Shown one piece after another: positions 1-13,100 of a stretch of DNA of 64,000 bases. The notes under the pieces are model-generated. The model was not told the DNA's origin and ran no database searches. It was given only the letters and a program-made list of their open reading frames with translations. The DNA is from Owenia fusiformis (lineage: Eukaryota; Annelida; Polychaeta; Sabellida; Oweniidae), in assembly GCA_903813345.2 (NCBI GenBank), contig CAIIXF020000007.1:17659564-17723563 (forward strand), in the 5' to 3' direction. Each line of letters starts with the position of its first letter. The stretch's first letter is position 1. The position numbers were made by a program, and so were the translations under genes.

Positions 1-534
1 GACGTCATTTAAATTATGGAGGCTGGTTGACAGACATTTTAATAAATTTGAACTTGATATGATATACCAAATTAAAGATAAGTAAATTCCCTATATCCAC
101 TGGTATATAATATGACATGTTTACATCAAGAAAACCAATATTTATATTTGAAATACGAGTGTCCAATTTTTTGACCACCATGTACATGTATATGTATTTC
201 AGTTCCAGCATCATGTTCTCATTAAAAGTTCATGCAAACTCAACTCATGTGTGTCACTTTTTTCAATGTCTAATACTTTGTATTATGTTATGATACTTTT
301 AGCATTGAATAATAAAATCCTAATAGAAAAACAAATAATAAAGTTTTTTAAAAATTTATTTGTTTTTTTCCCCTCCCTCGGCTCACTTCCTAATATTGAC
401 CCTTCATCAGGACATTAACGTAACATAAAATTAATTCAAAATTAAATTAATTTGAATGGTAAAGTCTTCATTTTAGGCAATGTCTTTTACAAACTTTTAC
501 AACTGAACATAAAATAGAATTTGTTACAATAAGT
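1..534. other. Intergenic sequence beyond the DMGDH 3' end
   Basis: I see no gene here. The short open frames are AT-rich and carry no recognisable motif. A pyrimidine-rich stretch lies at about 360-385. Everything from here to 823 lies downstream of the DMGDH stop codon. Confidence 0.5.
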
Positions 535-540
535 TTTATT
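535..540 (-). terminator. Candidate poly(A) signal of DMGDH (AATAAA on minus strand)
   Basis: The plus strand reads TTTATT, which is AATAAA on the minus strand. It lies about 285 bases past the DMGDH stop codon at 824, giving a 3' UTR of ordinary length. No transcript was available, so the cleavage site is inferred. Confidence 0.5.
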
Positions 541-823
541 TGATCATTTATTTACAAAGAGCTGTCTCATTGTGTTGACACAACCATGTAACTGGCGGTT
601 GCAGGGACTTAGTAACACTGGACAATAGCTCTCACAAGCTGCTTCAGTCCACTTGTTCAGGATATGAGAGCTTCGAGGAATGTGCCAGTTGTTTTGGTAT
701 TAGCTCTTACACCAAGTCCACATTATTTGCCTCTTGTGTTTGACAGTTTCAAGACAATGAAGACATACATTGAAATATTTACAAAAGTGAATGTATAAAG
801 ATTTTCTCATGAGAAATGCAGTT

Positions 824-3800
824 TCACTGTTTCTTTTTCTGTCTGTTTCTGGCAATCTCTACCAACATTGGAGGGCCTGATTCTACTGTGGCTGTGCATT
901 TCTCTCCTAATAAGTCTACTTCAAGTGTATTTCCAACCTGAGACAGTTCTACTGGAACATAGCCATATGCTATGCTTTTGTTGATACAGTAACTATAGCA
1001 ACCTGATGTTGTCATGCCAACAACCTGGAAAGATATTTATTATCCACTGAATGAAATAAAATGAAGAATAAACTTATGATAAGAAATGTTATCCTATAGT
1101 CATCACATGGTCATGCCAATCATTGTATATCCTTTAGTAAATATGCTGGTAAATGACAAAAAAGAAAAATTGAACTGAAAGAGCAAATTGGGGAATAAGA
1201 TAAATGTCCTCCATAGAATATGGACCCTTAAAAGGTATCATAACTAAGAGTACTTGATTCTATTAATCATGAAGAATATTCGACATAAACTGACCTTATC
1301 CCCATGCCATATACTCTCATTTCCTTCAGGGTCAACGTCTTTAGTATCCACTATGAGGTTAACCAGCTTCCTGGTGGCAGGCTTGGCTGCTATCTCATGC
1401 AGGGCTGCCTTGCCAATGAAGTCTGCTGCCTGGAACAGTCACAATAAATCAGACATATTGACATGGTCTATCATAACTATTGGCTTTTTTCACTTCATTC
1501 TTTAATTTTATGTTGAAACTAATTTCATGGAACTGCTTGTACAAAACTATGTGTTAGAAAAATAGACCCCAACAATCCAACATATACAATTTTCAATTCT
1601 ATTAAATTATCATTCATAATCATGTCTAAATATATTGTTGATAAAAGGTGGCACCATAGGTGATCCTAATATTCCTTATAAGGTCACTGTAATGAATTCA
1701 AATGTGTCAAGGAATCCTTATTCAACATAAATAAATCATCAAAACAATTAAAAACAACTTATTTTTGGAAAAGATGAAATCCAGAAATAATGTCAGCTCA
1801 GTCATGATGAAGTATTTCTGATAATGTTATTTTACCTTATCCATCTTGACAAACATTTCCAAACCTGCTTCTAGAGGATTTTGATCAGTTGTCATCTGAA
1901 ATCAGAAATATTCTACGATGACTTTTAATTGTAACTGCATGGAGTCATACAAAGTACAATTTTGTTTTATTGGGTTGAATGAAGCATTTGAAGACTAGCT
2001 GGACTAATCACAGAGCTAAGCTAACAAAAATACTTCCATTGTTCATCATTTTTTGCTATCTCATTACTGGCAACCAATCAAAGTATACTGGAGTTTCTCG
2101 CTAGATCCATTGGTTTTGCATGGACATTTATTTGACAGCCTTGGGGAAGAACACCAATGTGCCTCTATAAAAAGGGAAAATTGATTTTCCAAGCCAATGG
2201 GCATTTATTTCAAGAATTACCTGGTATACATTTATATTGGTAATACCTCTGAACCCCAAGCTCTGAAGCCTTTGTCCAGTCTAAGACTGTTGAGGGCATA
2301 ACCTCCGAAGTCGCCAACACCAAACTCTTCACCTGCTTCTAGTAGTGAGGTATAGAGTTGTTTCATGTCATTTTTGTCACAATACATCTCCCAGCCAAGC
2401 TCTCCTGTAATACAGACATCAACATTTTGCTCAACACATGTACCGGTAATATCATATTAAAGACCATACACATATATTTTTAGTTAATACGGGAAGTTAC
2501 AGTGAACCCACATGATATTATTTCGTTGGACTGTCCATTCTGAAGATGATTGTGACAGTTATAAAACTCCCAATAAATAAGCTCCTATAACCTTTTTTTA
2601 CATAAAGTCCCCATTATTTAGAGTGGCCATACCTGTGTAAGATATCCTGATGGCCTTAACCTTCACCCCTGCTATTTCCAGATCTCTGATGTGTAGAAAC
2701 TTGAATGCCTTGCCAGACATGTCTGTAGAAGTAACTTTAGATATGATGTCTCTGGACTTTGGCCCAGCAATACCAAGACAAGCCAAATCATCAGTTTTGT
2801 TGTTAAGAGTGACATCAAAATCTCCCTCGTGTAGTTTCTTCTCCATCCACCTGTTTAAGAAATAACATACGTAAAAAAGAACTTAGCTTTTTTGTGATAT
2901 TAATGCTCATGATGTAGGTTTTAGTTATACCTAAATAAGATCATATACTCTAAGAAGGATCTTCCATGGCACAAGCTACAAAATAAACATAAATGAAATA
3001 TGCGCATATATACATTGTATGTCATTTCAATACGATTGCGACTTACAAAGCTGTTTAGTATGCACACCTTTTCCTTACCTGAGATCGTGTAATTCTGACC
3101 CTGAGCCTGTAATACACATGAAGTCATTCTCTCCAAGTCTTGTCACTGTCAATTCTGAGTACACTCTACCCTTGGGGGTCAACATGTGACTTATGTTAGT
3201 CATTCCTATCTGAAGATTATCAAAATGTTAATGCTTTTATGTTCTGGATTGTGGATTCTCAGGATTTTTACCCTAACATTTGTGTTAAGAGAACTGTTGG
3301 AAAAATATTTAACTCAGAAGGGAAGACAATGTTGATATACTGTACTCCAACTAATATTTGGTGCTACTATATTTCACATTTTTAGATTTTGAAATTTCAC
3401 GGCTATTAATTTTTTTTGTAACTTATTATTAATTACTATTTAGATATAGTAGCACGCAAAATACCAGGAGTACAGTAGTGTATTTGATGTATTAATCAGT
3501 GATCTCTAATTAAAGCTTGAAGTTTATTAAGCAAATATGTCTTACTTTTGGTAAATTATTAGCACATATATGATCAATGTAAGCAGCTGCATCTTTTCCT
3601 GTCACTTTAATCTTGCCAAAGGGAGAGAGATCAATGAGTCCAGCTTTATTCATGACAAGGTCCACCTCCCTGCCAACAGGTTTGAACCAGTTACTCCTTC
3701 TAAAGCTTGGTTTATAACCGGCATCATCCCCTTCCAGGGCAAACCAATGGGGCTGCTCCCAACCTAACAATAAACTTGAAGTTAAATTATTTTGGAATTT

Positions 3801-6800
3801 TCAACCTAACAAGTTGGATTGAACAATAACAGAGCTCCTGATTCAGTTTTGGAATCGTTTGCACACATGAAAATTTCTATTGTATTTTTATGTATCAGAT
3901 TGTATTGATTGATTGTAGAATTGCACAGCTCTGATAACTACCTGCATGAAATCCCATGTCAGCACCTCTTGTTTTGAGTAGGTCATAAATGCCACTTGTT
4001 CTGTAAGTTGGTCTTCCAGCAAACCTCTCCTCCTTGGGGTAGCCCACAGCATTATTCATACCATAGGACTCCCTACATTTAGCTAAACAATATGTCCTGA
4101 AAAAAGATTCTGAATATGTATTGATGTTCTTGTTTTGAAGGGATGTTTCATGAGTTTTAATACAATTCTTGAATTACATTAACAAAGTTCGTAGTTTTGT
4201 GTGTGCAATTGTAGTAGAAGTTAAATGTTGTGTTATCATTAGACATTGTGCTTCCTCAGAGAATGACTCATCTACTACATGTATTTGTCTCAGAAAGTTA
4301 GGGATACTACAAATGTTTCATATAGTTTTTATGGGGGACATTTGCCATTTTTGTGCAACAAAATTACAAAAATTTATTTCAACTGTCAGTCCACTTGTTG
4401 TATCTGTTAGGGTCACATTCAATGAGGTCATACATGGGCTCTCACCTGTCAGCCTATTTGCTGTTTCTCACATTCAATGAGGTCATACATGGGGTCTCAC
4501 CTGTCAGTCCATTTGCTGTATCTGTTAGGGTCACATTCAAAGAGGTCATACATGGGGTCTCACCTGTCAGTCCATTTGCTGTATCTGTTAGGGTCACATT
4601 CAATGAGGTCATACATGGGCTCTCCATTCATGATCCACTCAGTCAGGTACTGTCCAACACCACCTGCATGTACTATACCATAGCTGAAACATCAAACATT
4701 TCTTTCTTCACCAGTGTGAAATGTACATACCATACATGTAACGTATAGAAGAAATTCTAATTACAGTCACAAATTGTTAAAAATCAGCACTTTGTGGGCT
4801 TACATTGTGACAAAAGTTGACACCTATAAAATGACACTAAAGTGGGGACTTAGATCAATGGTGAAAACTACCAGCGTGGAATCCCATTATTTGTAAAAGA
4901 GCAAATTGATTTTGACAAATGGCAGTTTTCATTTGTTCTAAAATTGTTCATACACAAATTGACAGACTAGAAGGTGACCATGTAAGTCAATAACCCATGG
5001 GAATATATGATTGTCAGTTCATAACTGCAACATGCATCCTTTCTATCAAATATATAACTGAGGCTATAAATGATATTTGTAAATAAATATGTTTGGGTTA
5101 ACATTAACTAAAATGTTTTAAACAATTCTAAATCACGAAGACTAACCCAAACCCTACGGCACACCAGTAATTTCTGAGACCTTGGTAGGGTCCAATCATT
5201 GGTAGAATATCAGGTGTATATGTGATTGGACCACTGACTACAGACTGAATATTGCCAGTAGCAAGCACAGGTACTCTCTCCATGGCTTTCTCAGTGTTCC
5301 AGCTTATTCTGTCCAGGTCAGGCTGAAACAATTCTTTGCCAAAGTCTGCAACACAAATTCATGAGTTTAAGATGACAAATTCAGACCTCCAAGGAGAATA
5401 TACACATTGGTTATCTCACAGTCATAAGAATTGGAGAATCTCAGTTTACCACAATAAATAACCCTTTCTGAAATTCAATCATAGTACTAGAATCTTACCT
5501 TTAGGAGGACCATGATCATACCAGTCATCACATAAGGCCATCTTATCTTGGTGTTCATAAGGTCCTGCTAGCAGGCCAGTTCTCTCTTGCCTCAGGTAGT
5601 ATGAGCCCTCTAGGTCCCGGATAACTGGTAGTTCTTGTTTGAGGGCAGCTACCTCAGGTATTGTAGATGTAACAAGGTATTGGTGGTGGATGGGAACCAA
5701 AGGAAGATCTATTCCAACCATTTGACCAATCTCTCGGGCCCAGAAACCTAGCAAAGTTGTACAACTACTTTATGATACTAAAATGTAGTTTTAAAATTAC
5801 CTACTGCAAAAATGCAAGTTCAGTGAACAATCAAAATGTAATGCATCTGAATTTTCATCATTTACTTTATCACATCTTCCAGTTAGTAAGTGTTAATGTA
5901 ATGAAAGGAATGCAAAATTCACCTCCAGCATTGATGACTCTTTTTGCTTTTATCTGTCCCTCATTTGTGTCTACAGTCCAGCTGCCATCCTCACATTGAG
6001 CCATTGCATGAACTGGGGAGCTCTGGCAAAGGCTAGCACCATACTTCCTGGCACCTATTGCTAGAGCTTGGGTGAGGGAATATGGGTCTATGTGACCATC
6101 TCCAGGGTTCCAAAGTCCCATCAAGATCTATAAATAAGATAACAAATGATTTAACTCAATGACATTTAAAGAAATTGGAGAAAGGCAAATAAAATACATC
6201 CTTGAAGAAATAGTAAGACTTAGGCTAAGCTTTGCCTTGCCAATGGGGATTTGAAATTCAGTTTTAATGGACTTTAATTCTTCTAGTGTCAAGGATGATG
6301 CAATTATCAATTTTGTGTACTCTGTGAGTTCAATTGAACACATGTACTCATAATATACATAAACAAATAAAAGCATTTTCAAGGCTTTTTGCATTAAGTC
6401 TCTAAAACTGCAGGTTTAGAAGTAAGGTTCATCTTCCTCCAAATTATCTTTCATTTCAGGATTCCTTTCATACACATTATACTTGATGTGTCCCTACTGA
6501 TACGACAAGGGGAATGTGGATCTAATGCGCAATATTAACATTAAAAAATATTTTTGTCTATAGAATATTTGTATTAAACCCCAATTAAGTAGCAACACAA
6601 CAGAATGATCTGTATTTTATTTTAAAGAATGTACAGCAGTAACAAAAGAAGAGTACATTCTTTTTCTATTGTTTTCGCACTGGCTGTTAGAAGAAATGAA
6701 GCCAATTATTTCATCTAATAGCAAGTACATTACATAATGTTCAGCACTAACAATTATAGACCACAGACACTTTTGTCTTGCATATATTCAATGTATTTTC

Positions 6801-8468
6801 AATGTGATTTGTATTCTGATTTATTGTTATATGAAGGAAATAAGAATTAAAAAAAAGAAAAAAAGATGGACAATTCTAAATTATAGTGTAATTAGGGTAT
6901 TTACATCATCAGCTTTAATGAGAGGGAACTTTTCCATGATCTCCTCAGTTGATATCAACCATTGGTCTGCCTTGTTCCAACCTTGGCGGGCCATCTGGTA
7001 CTTGAACTCATCCACTCTTTCGGGTGTTGTAGCAAGACGCAGACTACCACATTTGTGCAGCCCAACTTCCTACAATAGAAAAATATTGTAATTTGGTGTT
7101 TTATACCTAATTTGGTTGATCTTTTCAGTCTAAAATGTCAGAGGAACTAAGCATAATGAGAAAGGCAAGTAATGGTGCTTGATATTTACTGTACAGTTCT
7201 GTTCTTTACTGGTCTTGAGTTTTAAAATGGAAGAGGCAAGTATTGGTAGATATCCTTCCAAAGTTCAATAAGATATCGAGAAATCTTCCATTCATTCATT
7301 CATTTATCCATCCATCTATACAGTCATTTGTCTATCTGGGTAAACTTAAATATCAGTTGACATATTTGGTTAAAACTAATTACTGATGTCTTGTGACCAT
7401 AAGACACCACCTGAGAGAGAATTTCCAATATGGGGCACTCATTTAAAAAAAGCTACCATGTTTTGGAAATACTGTATGTGGTCTCTGGTAATTCAAATAC
7501 TGGTGAACCAATTCAGTTCAAATTTTATAGGCTGATGCCATGGGTACGTAGGCTGTAGAAAAGTATGTTCTTACCTGTCCTGTTTCAGCCTCTAGTTGTT
7601 CATACAGCTTAAGACTGTAGTAGTGTATGTTCTTCACATTTATACCTGGATGGTAATATGTTGTCAGGCCAGCCTAAAAACAAACATATCTTAGTTTTAT
7701 ATTGATACAGTAAAGTTTATCAACTATTGCTGGTCCATATCATCAAATACAAAACTAATGAAGTTATAGAACAATATTTTCCATGATTAGTAATTATATG
7801 GCATAATTCATTCTAAAATAAGATTTATTTCAGATATATGGAATATCTCACAGCATGCCAAGTAGAACCTGCAGTCAGTTCAGTCTTTTCTAAGAGGACA
7901 ACATCTTTCATGCCAGCCTTAGCGAGATGGTATGCTATACTGGTGCCCACCACACCTCCTCCAATGATCACTGTTTCCGCTGTATCTTTCACATGTCCAC
8001 TAATGGTGCTGAAATATGGAAAGAAAAGTTCTTAAGCATATCTACCAATGCTACATGTAGACATTTATCGACATTGTTTGGTTACAGTCCATCACACTTA
8101 TTTTCAAAAAATGATTTCAGTCTGTATAAGTGGTAATTTTGCCTAATCATTTAATTTGCCTATTTCCTAAATTTTGCCAGGTTTGGAAAATAAAATGTCT
8201 GAAATATTGTCTTTATAATGTTATCCAATGAGAGGTTTCTTGTCATTAGGAAAATTAAAATTAGGAAAATGATGAAATATGACCATTCGGAAAATTAACC
8301 ACTCGGATTAAATACCACTTATACACTATAGTGCCAAAGGAAATACAATACTTTATGCTACCTTTCCTCATTGAGATTACATGTCGATGAAATTGTTCGT
8401 GGCTGAATGATTCTCTTCGCAGACTGCATCAACCTCCATCTATTGACTACTCTACTCATAAGATGCAT
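824..8468 (-). CDS. DMGDH: Dimethylglycine dehydrogenase, mitochondrial (16 coding exons)
   Basis: This flavoenzyme oxidatively demethylates dimethylglycine to sarcosine in the mitochondrial matrix, passing electrons to ETF and the one-carbon unit to tetrahydrofolate. Exons on the minus strand: 8468-8362, 8008-7852, 7673-7575, 7069-6905, 6127-5923, 5747-5499, 5345-5147, 4683-4564, 4096-3942, 3763-3546, 3209-3079, 2850-2633, 2404-2247, 1895-1836, 1429-1295, 1024-824. They sum to 2,577 nt, 858 residues; the human enzyme has 866. Residues 1-35 are basic and lack acidic residues until the end, like a mitochondrial targeting peptide. The FAD dinucleotide-binding motif IIGGGVVG is at 50-57. His87 in GSTWHA matches the histidine that binds FAD covalently. 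The C-terminal half, from GWEQPHWF onward, is the GcvT-like folate domain and ends RNRQKKKQ. The match to DMGDH is closer than to sarcosine dehydrogenase, especially over the C-terminal folate domain. The ATG at 8459 is an alternative start. Introns hold mostly AT-rich sequence and one repeat fragment (7285-7560). Confidence 0.97.
4377..4626 (-). repeat. Tandem copies of the DMGDH exon 8 end with its splice donor
   Basis: The last ~54 bases of exon 8 and its donor (GACAG|GTGAGA) are repeated downstream in the intron. The real donor is at 4563. Intact decoy donors lie at 4500 and 4445, and a fourth, more decayed copy at 4377-4440 has lost its GT. Spacing is 63 and 55 bases; the middle copy has an 8-base deletion. 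Reading through the real donor reaches TGA at once (ACT GAC AGG TGA), so only the exon-proximal donor keeps the frame open. Confidence 0.9.
7285..7560. repeat. Decayed dispersed repeat in a DMGDH intron
   Basis: This sequence has ATTCATTC/TCCATCCATC runs followed by 'gtaaacttaaatatcagttg' and 'gaattcaaa...ttataggctgatgcc'-type phrases. The same wording occurs near 48.2 kb beside TCTGTCTGTCC runs. It is probably an old copy of the AAAATGGC/GGAC repeat family in minus orientation. The boundaries are uncertain. Confidence 0.45.
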
Positions 8469-8545
8469 GGTTGCAGCTATGTTATGACTGGATTATATTG
8501 CAGCAGAGAGGTCACTATATCTGCTGTTATGATCCAAATGTATTA

Positions 8546-8655
8546 CTTCAGCTGTGATGTCAATATAAGAATGCAGCTTTGATGTCAATGTTTGATTGCA
8601 GCATTGATGTCAATGTTTGATCACAGCTGTGATGTCACTTTATAATTGCAGTTCT
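8546..8655. repeat. Short tandem repeat with TGATGTCA sites upstream of DMGDH
   Basis: Units of about 27-36 bases carry TGATGTCA four times, spaced by 'atgtttgattgcagc'-like sequence, starting about 80 bases upstream of the DMGDH start codon. TGATGTCA is one base from the CRE/ATF palindrome TGACGTCA, so the repeats could be a cluster of bZIP sites. The repeat is visible in the sequence; a regulatory role is inference. Confidence 0.6.
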
Positions 8656-8997
8656 GATAAATGATGTATTAGTTCAAAATATCCCTCCGATGATACAGTG
8701 ATTGATTGTAATGATTGATTGAGGCAAGAGGATCACTCTCGAATATGAGAAAAAGGGTTAATAACAGCATACTAAGAGTGCCATATCAAACCTGCACTTT
8801 GTACATAAATAAGATAGCATTTAAGTCATTGTTTCCCGTCTCGCAAGAACTAGTTTCAACTGGTGTACATACCAAATATGGGTGAAACAAATCGTTAAGT
8901 TTATCATGCAAACAGAACAAACATGTATAACATTCATTTACAAATTAACTGTCTTATCTTATAGAGGTTTATGACCCAGGTGTCAAGATAAAAAGTG

Positions 8998-9527
8998 TAC
9001 AGGGTGTTTCATAATGACTCTCACCTATCCACAGCTAATTAATGATGGTCCCATAATCTATATACCTTAGTTATGTTTGTTTCTTAAATGCTAACATTAC
9101 TGATCATTGGAAACATACTTTTTTAACTTATGTCCGGTAGTTATTTAATCAACCCAAATTACTTGATTTTCATAAAAGATAAGGAGAGAGGAGCAGTTCG
9201 CTATATAATCCATTTAGAGCTCTCTTGAAATTGGGATATACATGTATCCTCAGCATCCATCAAATCATGGTTGTCATAGCTGTTAGCAGGGTACACAATG
9301 ACTACATGCTTATAATTTTGGACAAAATGTGGCTTTAAATTTGTATGTTGTGCCTTAAAGCTCAAAGTGGTAGAGATATGTAGAAACTCTGCTTCTAATG
9401 AAGCAATATCAAATTTGCTTCATTAAGTTCAGAATTTAACAAACTTTGATATGAAACATAAAATATGGAGGTTGTACTTCCAAGGACCAGTGGTTGATAG
9501 GGGACAATTATTTTGAAACACCCCGTA
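8998..9527. mobile_element. Mariner-type MITE between DMGDH and BHMT
   Basis: The ends are inverted: TACAGGGTGTTTCA on the left and TGAAACACCCCGTA on the right, one mismatch apart, about 530 bases across. CAGGGTGT termini beside TA are typical of Tc1/mariner derivatives. There is no transposase frame inside. The element sits in the shared upstream region of the two genes. A lone end of the same type (TGAAACACCCTGTA) lies at about 35150. Confidence 0.7.
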
Positions 9528-9920
9528 TGAAATCATAAATTCCTTCCTGAGAGAGTTTATGACAGTTAATATAAACAACTTGATACTTGATCCGTATTGA
9601 CCATTTAAGCCCTACTCCATGACTCTGTTTGAGAAATTATTTAATAAATTAAAAAAGTTCATAGTTCATTAAATGTTATATGAAGTGAAACTCAAGTCCA
9701 AACTGGTTGCCTGACCCATATATGAAATGTGCATAGTTGTGAGAAAATATACTGTTTAGATCACATGTGAAGAAGCCATATTTGGTTCTTATCTTAAACA
9801 CATAAAAGTCCTGAGTGTCAATGAAGCTACTGTAAGTATTTCCCTTTTTGCAAAAGATTTTGAACTCAATAATTGAGATTTCAATTAAAAAAATTACTTT
9901 GCAAAATCTTTCATTTAGAG

Positions 9921-9957
9921 CATGGGCTTTCGATTAGATTCTAGTTGAAAGACCATG
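9921..9957. repeat. Short palindrome CATGGGCTTTC...GAAAGACCATG
   Basis: This imperfect inverted repeat of about 37 bases belongs to the same family as those at 18493-18524 and 46231-46263. It lies about 220 bases upstream of the BHMT start codon and could form a small hairpin. Confidence 0.6.
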
Positions 9958-10099
9958 ATTTAGAGTGTATACTTACAGCATAATTGTTTCCTACAATATC
10001 ATCTTAAATAACTTAGAATAATTAATGTAGTTAACAAATGATACATATTCAACTGTGAAAATGTGAAGTGATTTTCAGTATAATGTGGTTTAATCTGGA

Positions 10100-10106
10100 T
10101 ATAAAA
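10100..10106 (+). promoter_or_regulatory. TATA box of BHMT
   Basis: TATAAAA lies 76 bases before the T of the BHMT ATG codon's context (ATG at 10182). A start about 30 bases downstream would give a 5' UTR of roughly 50 bases. Its place just before the deduced first exon supports the gene model. Confidence 0.65.
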
Positions 10107-10181
10107 CCTGGCCCCTAGACCCTCCTAAACTATTGCCACTCTGAACCTGACTGCAGAACCAAGCTGACACACACTGAAAAT

Positions 10182-13100
10182 ATGGTAAGTTAAGTTTGAA
10201 TTTTTAAGTTAAGTTTGAACTTTTAGGGTTGGTTTCTTACTGATTTATTATTTATCAATTGATTTGTTTAATTGGATTGTTTTCAAACTGTTATTTTGTA
10301 TTTTTCACATTATGTGTAATTTGGTCCAGTTTACTATCTGTTTACTACAATTGGTATTTTATCTTTTCAATTTACTTTTGGTTGATCCAATCTATTTATT
10401 AGTTAAAGAGACTCTATACCATAGGATAACACAATCAAGCACAATTGTACTGACTGATCAAGTTATTTTCGCTGAAATTAATTTAATCTGAAGTTCTGAA
10501 GGGAAAGTCTTGTTATCTCATTCATAATTCAATATATCTGCAATAGCATACCCATAAGTTATTCTCAAGATATACCCAAGGTATGTAAGATATTATATGA
10601 GCAATAATAATAAGACATCACTTATTGTCCGGGAGAGAAACCTATGGTAAACTGCCCAAGGAACAATACCTTTTAGTTCATTAATGTATTTGTTTAATTA
10701 GATCTGGTAAAATTCTGAATATAATTTATTTTAAGAGTTGCAGCAAATGATAGAGAGTGTAAAATGTTGGAGGCAATCTTTACAAATAAAAAGATATTGA
10801 GATATCTAATGAAATATAGTTATTGAAGATGCAAAATTGTCCAAATTCATGAAGATTAAAAAAGGAATGTTAACTTTCTTAATTATTACCATCTAAGATT
10901 AGAAACCATAGCAATCCCATCCATGGAGTAATTATAAATGAACTTAACCTCAGCTAGAGTTTCTTCTTTGTTGCACCTTTAGTATGGGCTATGATAAAAT
11001 ATAAGAAACTAACTGTTTATCATTAGAAAACACACTACATGTATTAGTTAATTCTTACTTATTCGTAAAAATGCCTATTACCATTCATGTTGAGCTGGTT
11101 GTGCATTGGCCCTAAGTCTAGTAATATAAGATTCAAGATAATCATTAATAAGATTAATTATAAGCATTTTTATGTTAATTTACAAGTGCTCTTCGGGTCA
11201 CCTCTTATCACATTTCTTAAAAGATTAAAATTACTATCATGGGTTAATTTAAAATATTTCTTTGTTATGTTGACCTTTATTTCTTGTCATCAGAATTGTG
11301 TTGATCTGAGGTAGGAAGGATGTGCTAAGGTCACACTATTTGTGTGCATGCTGAGATAAACACTATCATGTCACAGACTGATATAGGTCTAAGAGGTTAC
11401 CGTTTTTGAGACGTTATACAATAATGTCAATAAACTTAAAGTTCAGATAACTGTCTATTTATGAGTTCTACATCGAGAGACTGGTTTGTGGTGACTAACT
11501 TCATGTATAGAGCAAAGTAATGCATTAAAGGAATCAATCATTTAAAATACAATTTGAGTGTTTTGTTAGATAGTTGACATGAATAGCCACATCACATTTT
11601 AAATTCCAAGATAACCTAATTGTACTGACTAATATGAGATAGTTACTATAGTAACTGGTCAGTATCTAATCAGTAGATAGTATGGCCATTACCTTCTTTT
11701 TCAAAATGCTGGCGTGATAAGAGGTCATTTCAATCATTTATAGATTTAAGCAAATTAAACTATTTTGTCATGAACCTTCATCTTTTTTGACTATATGCCC
11801 TAAATTATCAAAAATATTATTGGATTGTGACACCCAGTAACAAAGTCATAACATCCACATGCAACAACATTCTTGTCCAAGTATAGTATATCTCATGTTA
11901 TCTCCTGTTATCTCATGTTGTCAGTTGTTATTCAAGTGAACAAGAGCACAATGGGTGTGCATCAATTGACCAATTAGGTGAAGTTTTATAGGACAATCTC
12001 AACCTTTGAATATTAACCCTCATACCTGCAATTAACTGTATACAGTTAAAGACCTACAAATCATTGAAAGTTAGTGAAGTAACCTTTTCCATCCAAAATC
12101 AAGCATGCCCAAAATCAAATCTGTAAAAATTTCAAGTTGAAGGGATGTTGAGTGGTTTTCCTGAAATTCATCCTCCGAAGCAGGAGTCCAGAATCCGTAC
12201 CTCCTTCTTTCCCCCTGCTATAACCAATTTGGAAGCGCCCGATAAAACTGAATCACATGATCTAACTATGCACCGATGACATTTACATGATTGCTGTCGC
12301 AATGTTGCGACAACGAATCAAATTGCAAGTTCTTAATCGGGGAAATGCTAACTGCTTATCGCAGAGGGCAAAAAGAAAGATATTCTGGATTTTGAAGGCC
12401 TGTAATCGGAGGATGCTGAAATTGTGATGACAAATTTATGTGGCGCTGTTTGCCTTGCCAAATAGACACAAGCAAGCATTAATATTGCAACCAACATCAT
12501 GATGCAAAAGTTTCATTATAAAAATGATCAAAAATCCCTGAAAGAATTCTTGACTTTGGTACTGGGCTTTTGTTATATGTAAAGTTCTTTCAGCCTAAAA
12601 AAGGAATTCTTGAGAGACTGAGGGATGGAGTTGTTATTGGAGATGGTGGCTTTGTATTTGCCCTGGAGAAGAGAGGTTATGTCAAGGCTGGACCATGGAC
12701 CCCTGAGGCTGCCTGTGAACACCCAGAGGCAGGTAAGGATCACATGGAAATATGTTATATAAGTATTAGAAGTTAAAATCACTATAGAATTTCAGTGTAC
12801 ATACTACTGTATATTGAAGAACAAAACTACTTGACAAAAAATATGATTGAGCATTTTCATCATGATTTAACAGAATAATTACTTCAAACTATCATACATA
12901 ATATCATGACATGCAAATGGCAAGAATAAAGTAACAATTTGTCAGAGACACTTGAACCACTTATTACAATAAAAAAAACGAAAACTGTGTGTATATCAAT
13001 TCATGACTGAAATGTATTTATTCCAGTTAAGCAACTTCACAGGGAGTTCTTGAGAGCAGGTTCAGATGTCATGCAAGCTTTCACATTCTATGCTAGTGAT

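Noticed and set aside
4169-4748. Plus-strand frames with repeated '[11 protein letters not shown]' residues
   Set aside because: They are antisense readings of the duplicated DMGDH exon 8 end; the repeat is real, the protein is not.
824-8468. Sarcosine dehydrogenase or pyruvate dehydrogenase phosphatase regulatory subunit instead of DMGDH
   Set aside because: All share the FAD plus GcvT layout, but the C-terminal half follows DMGDH closely and the neighbour is BHMT, as in vertebrates.
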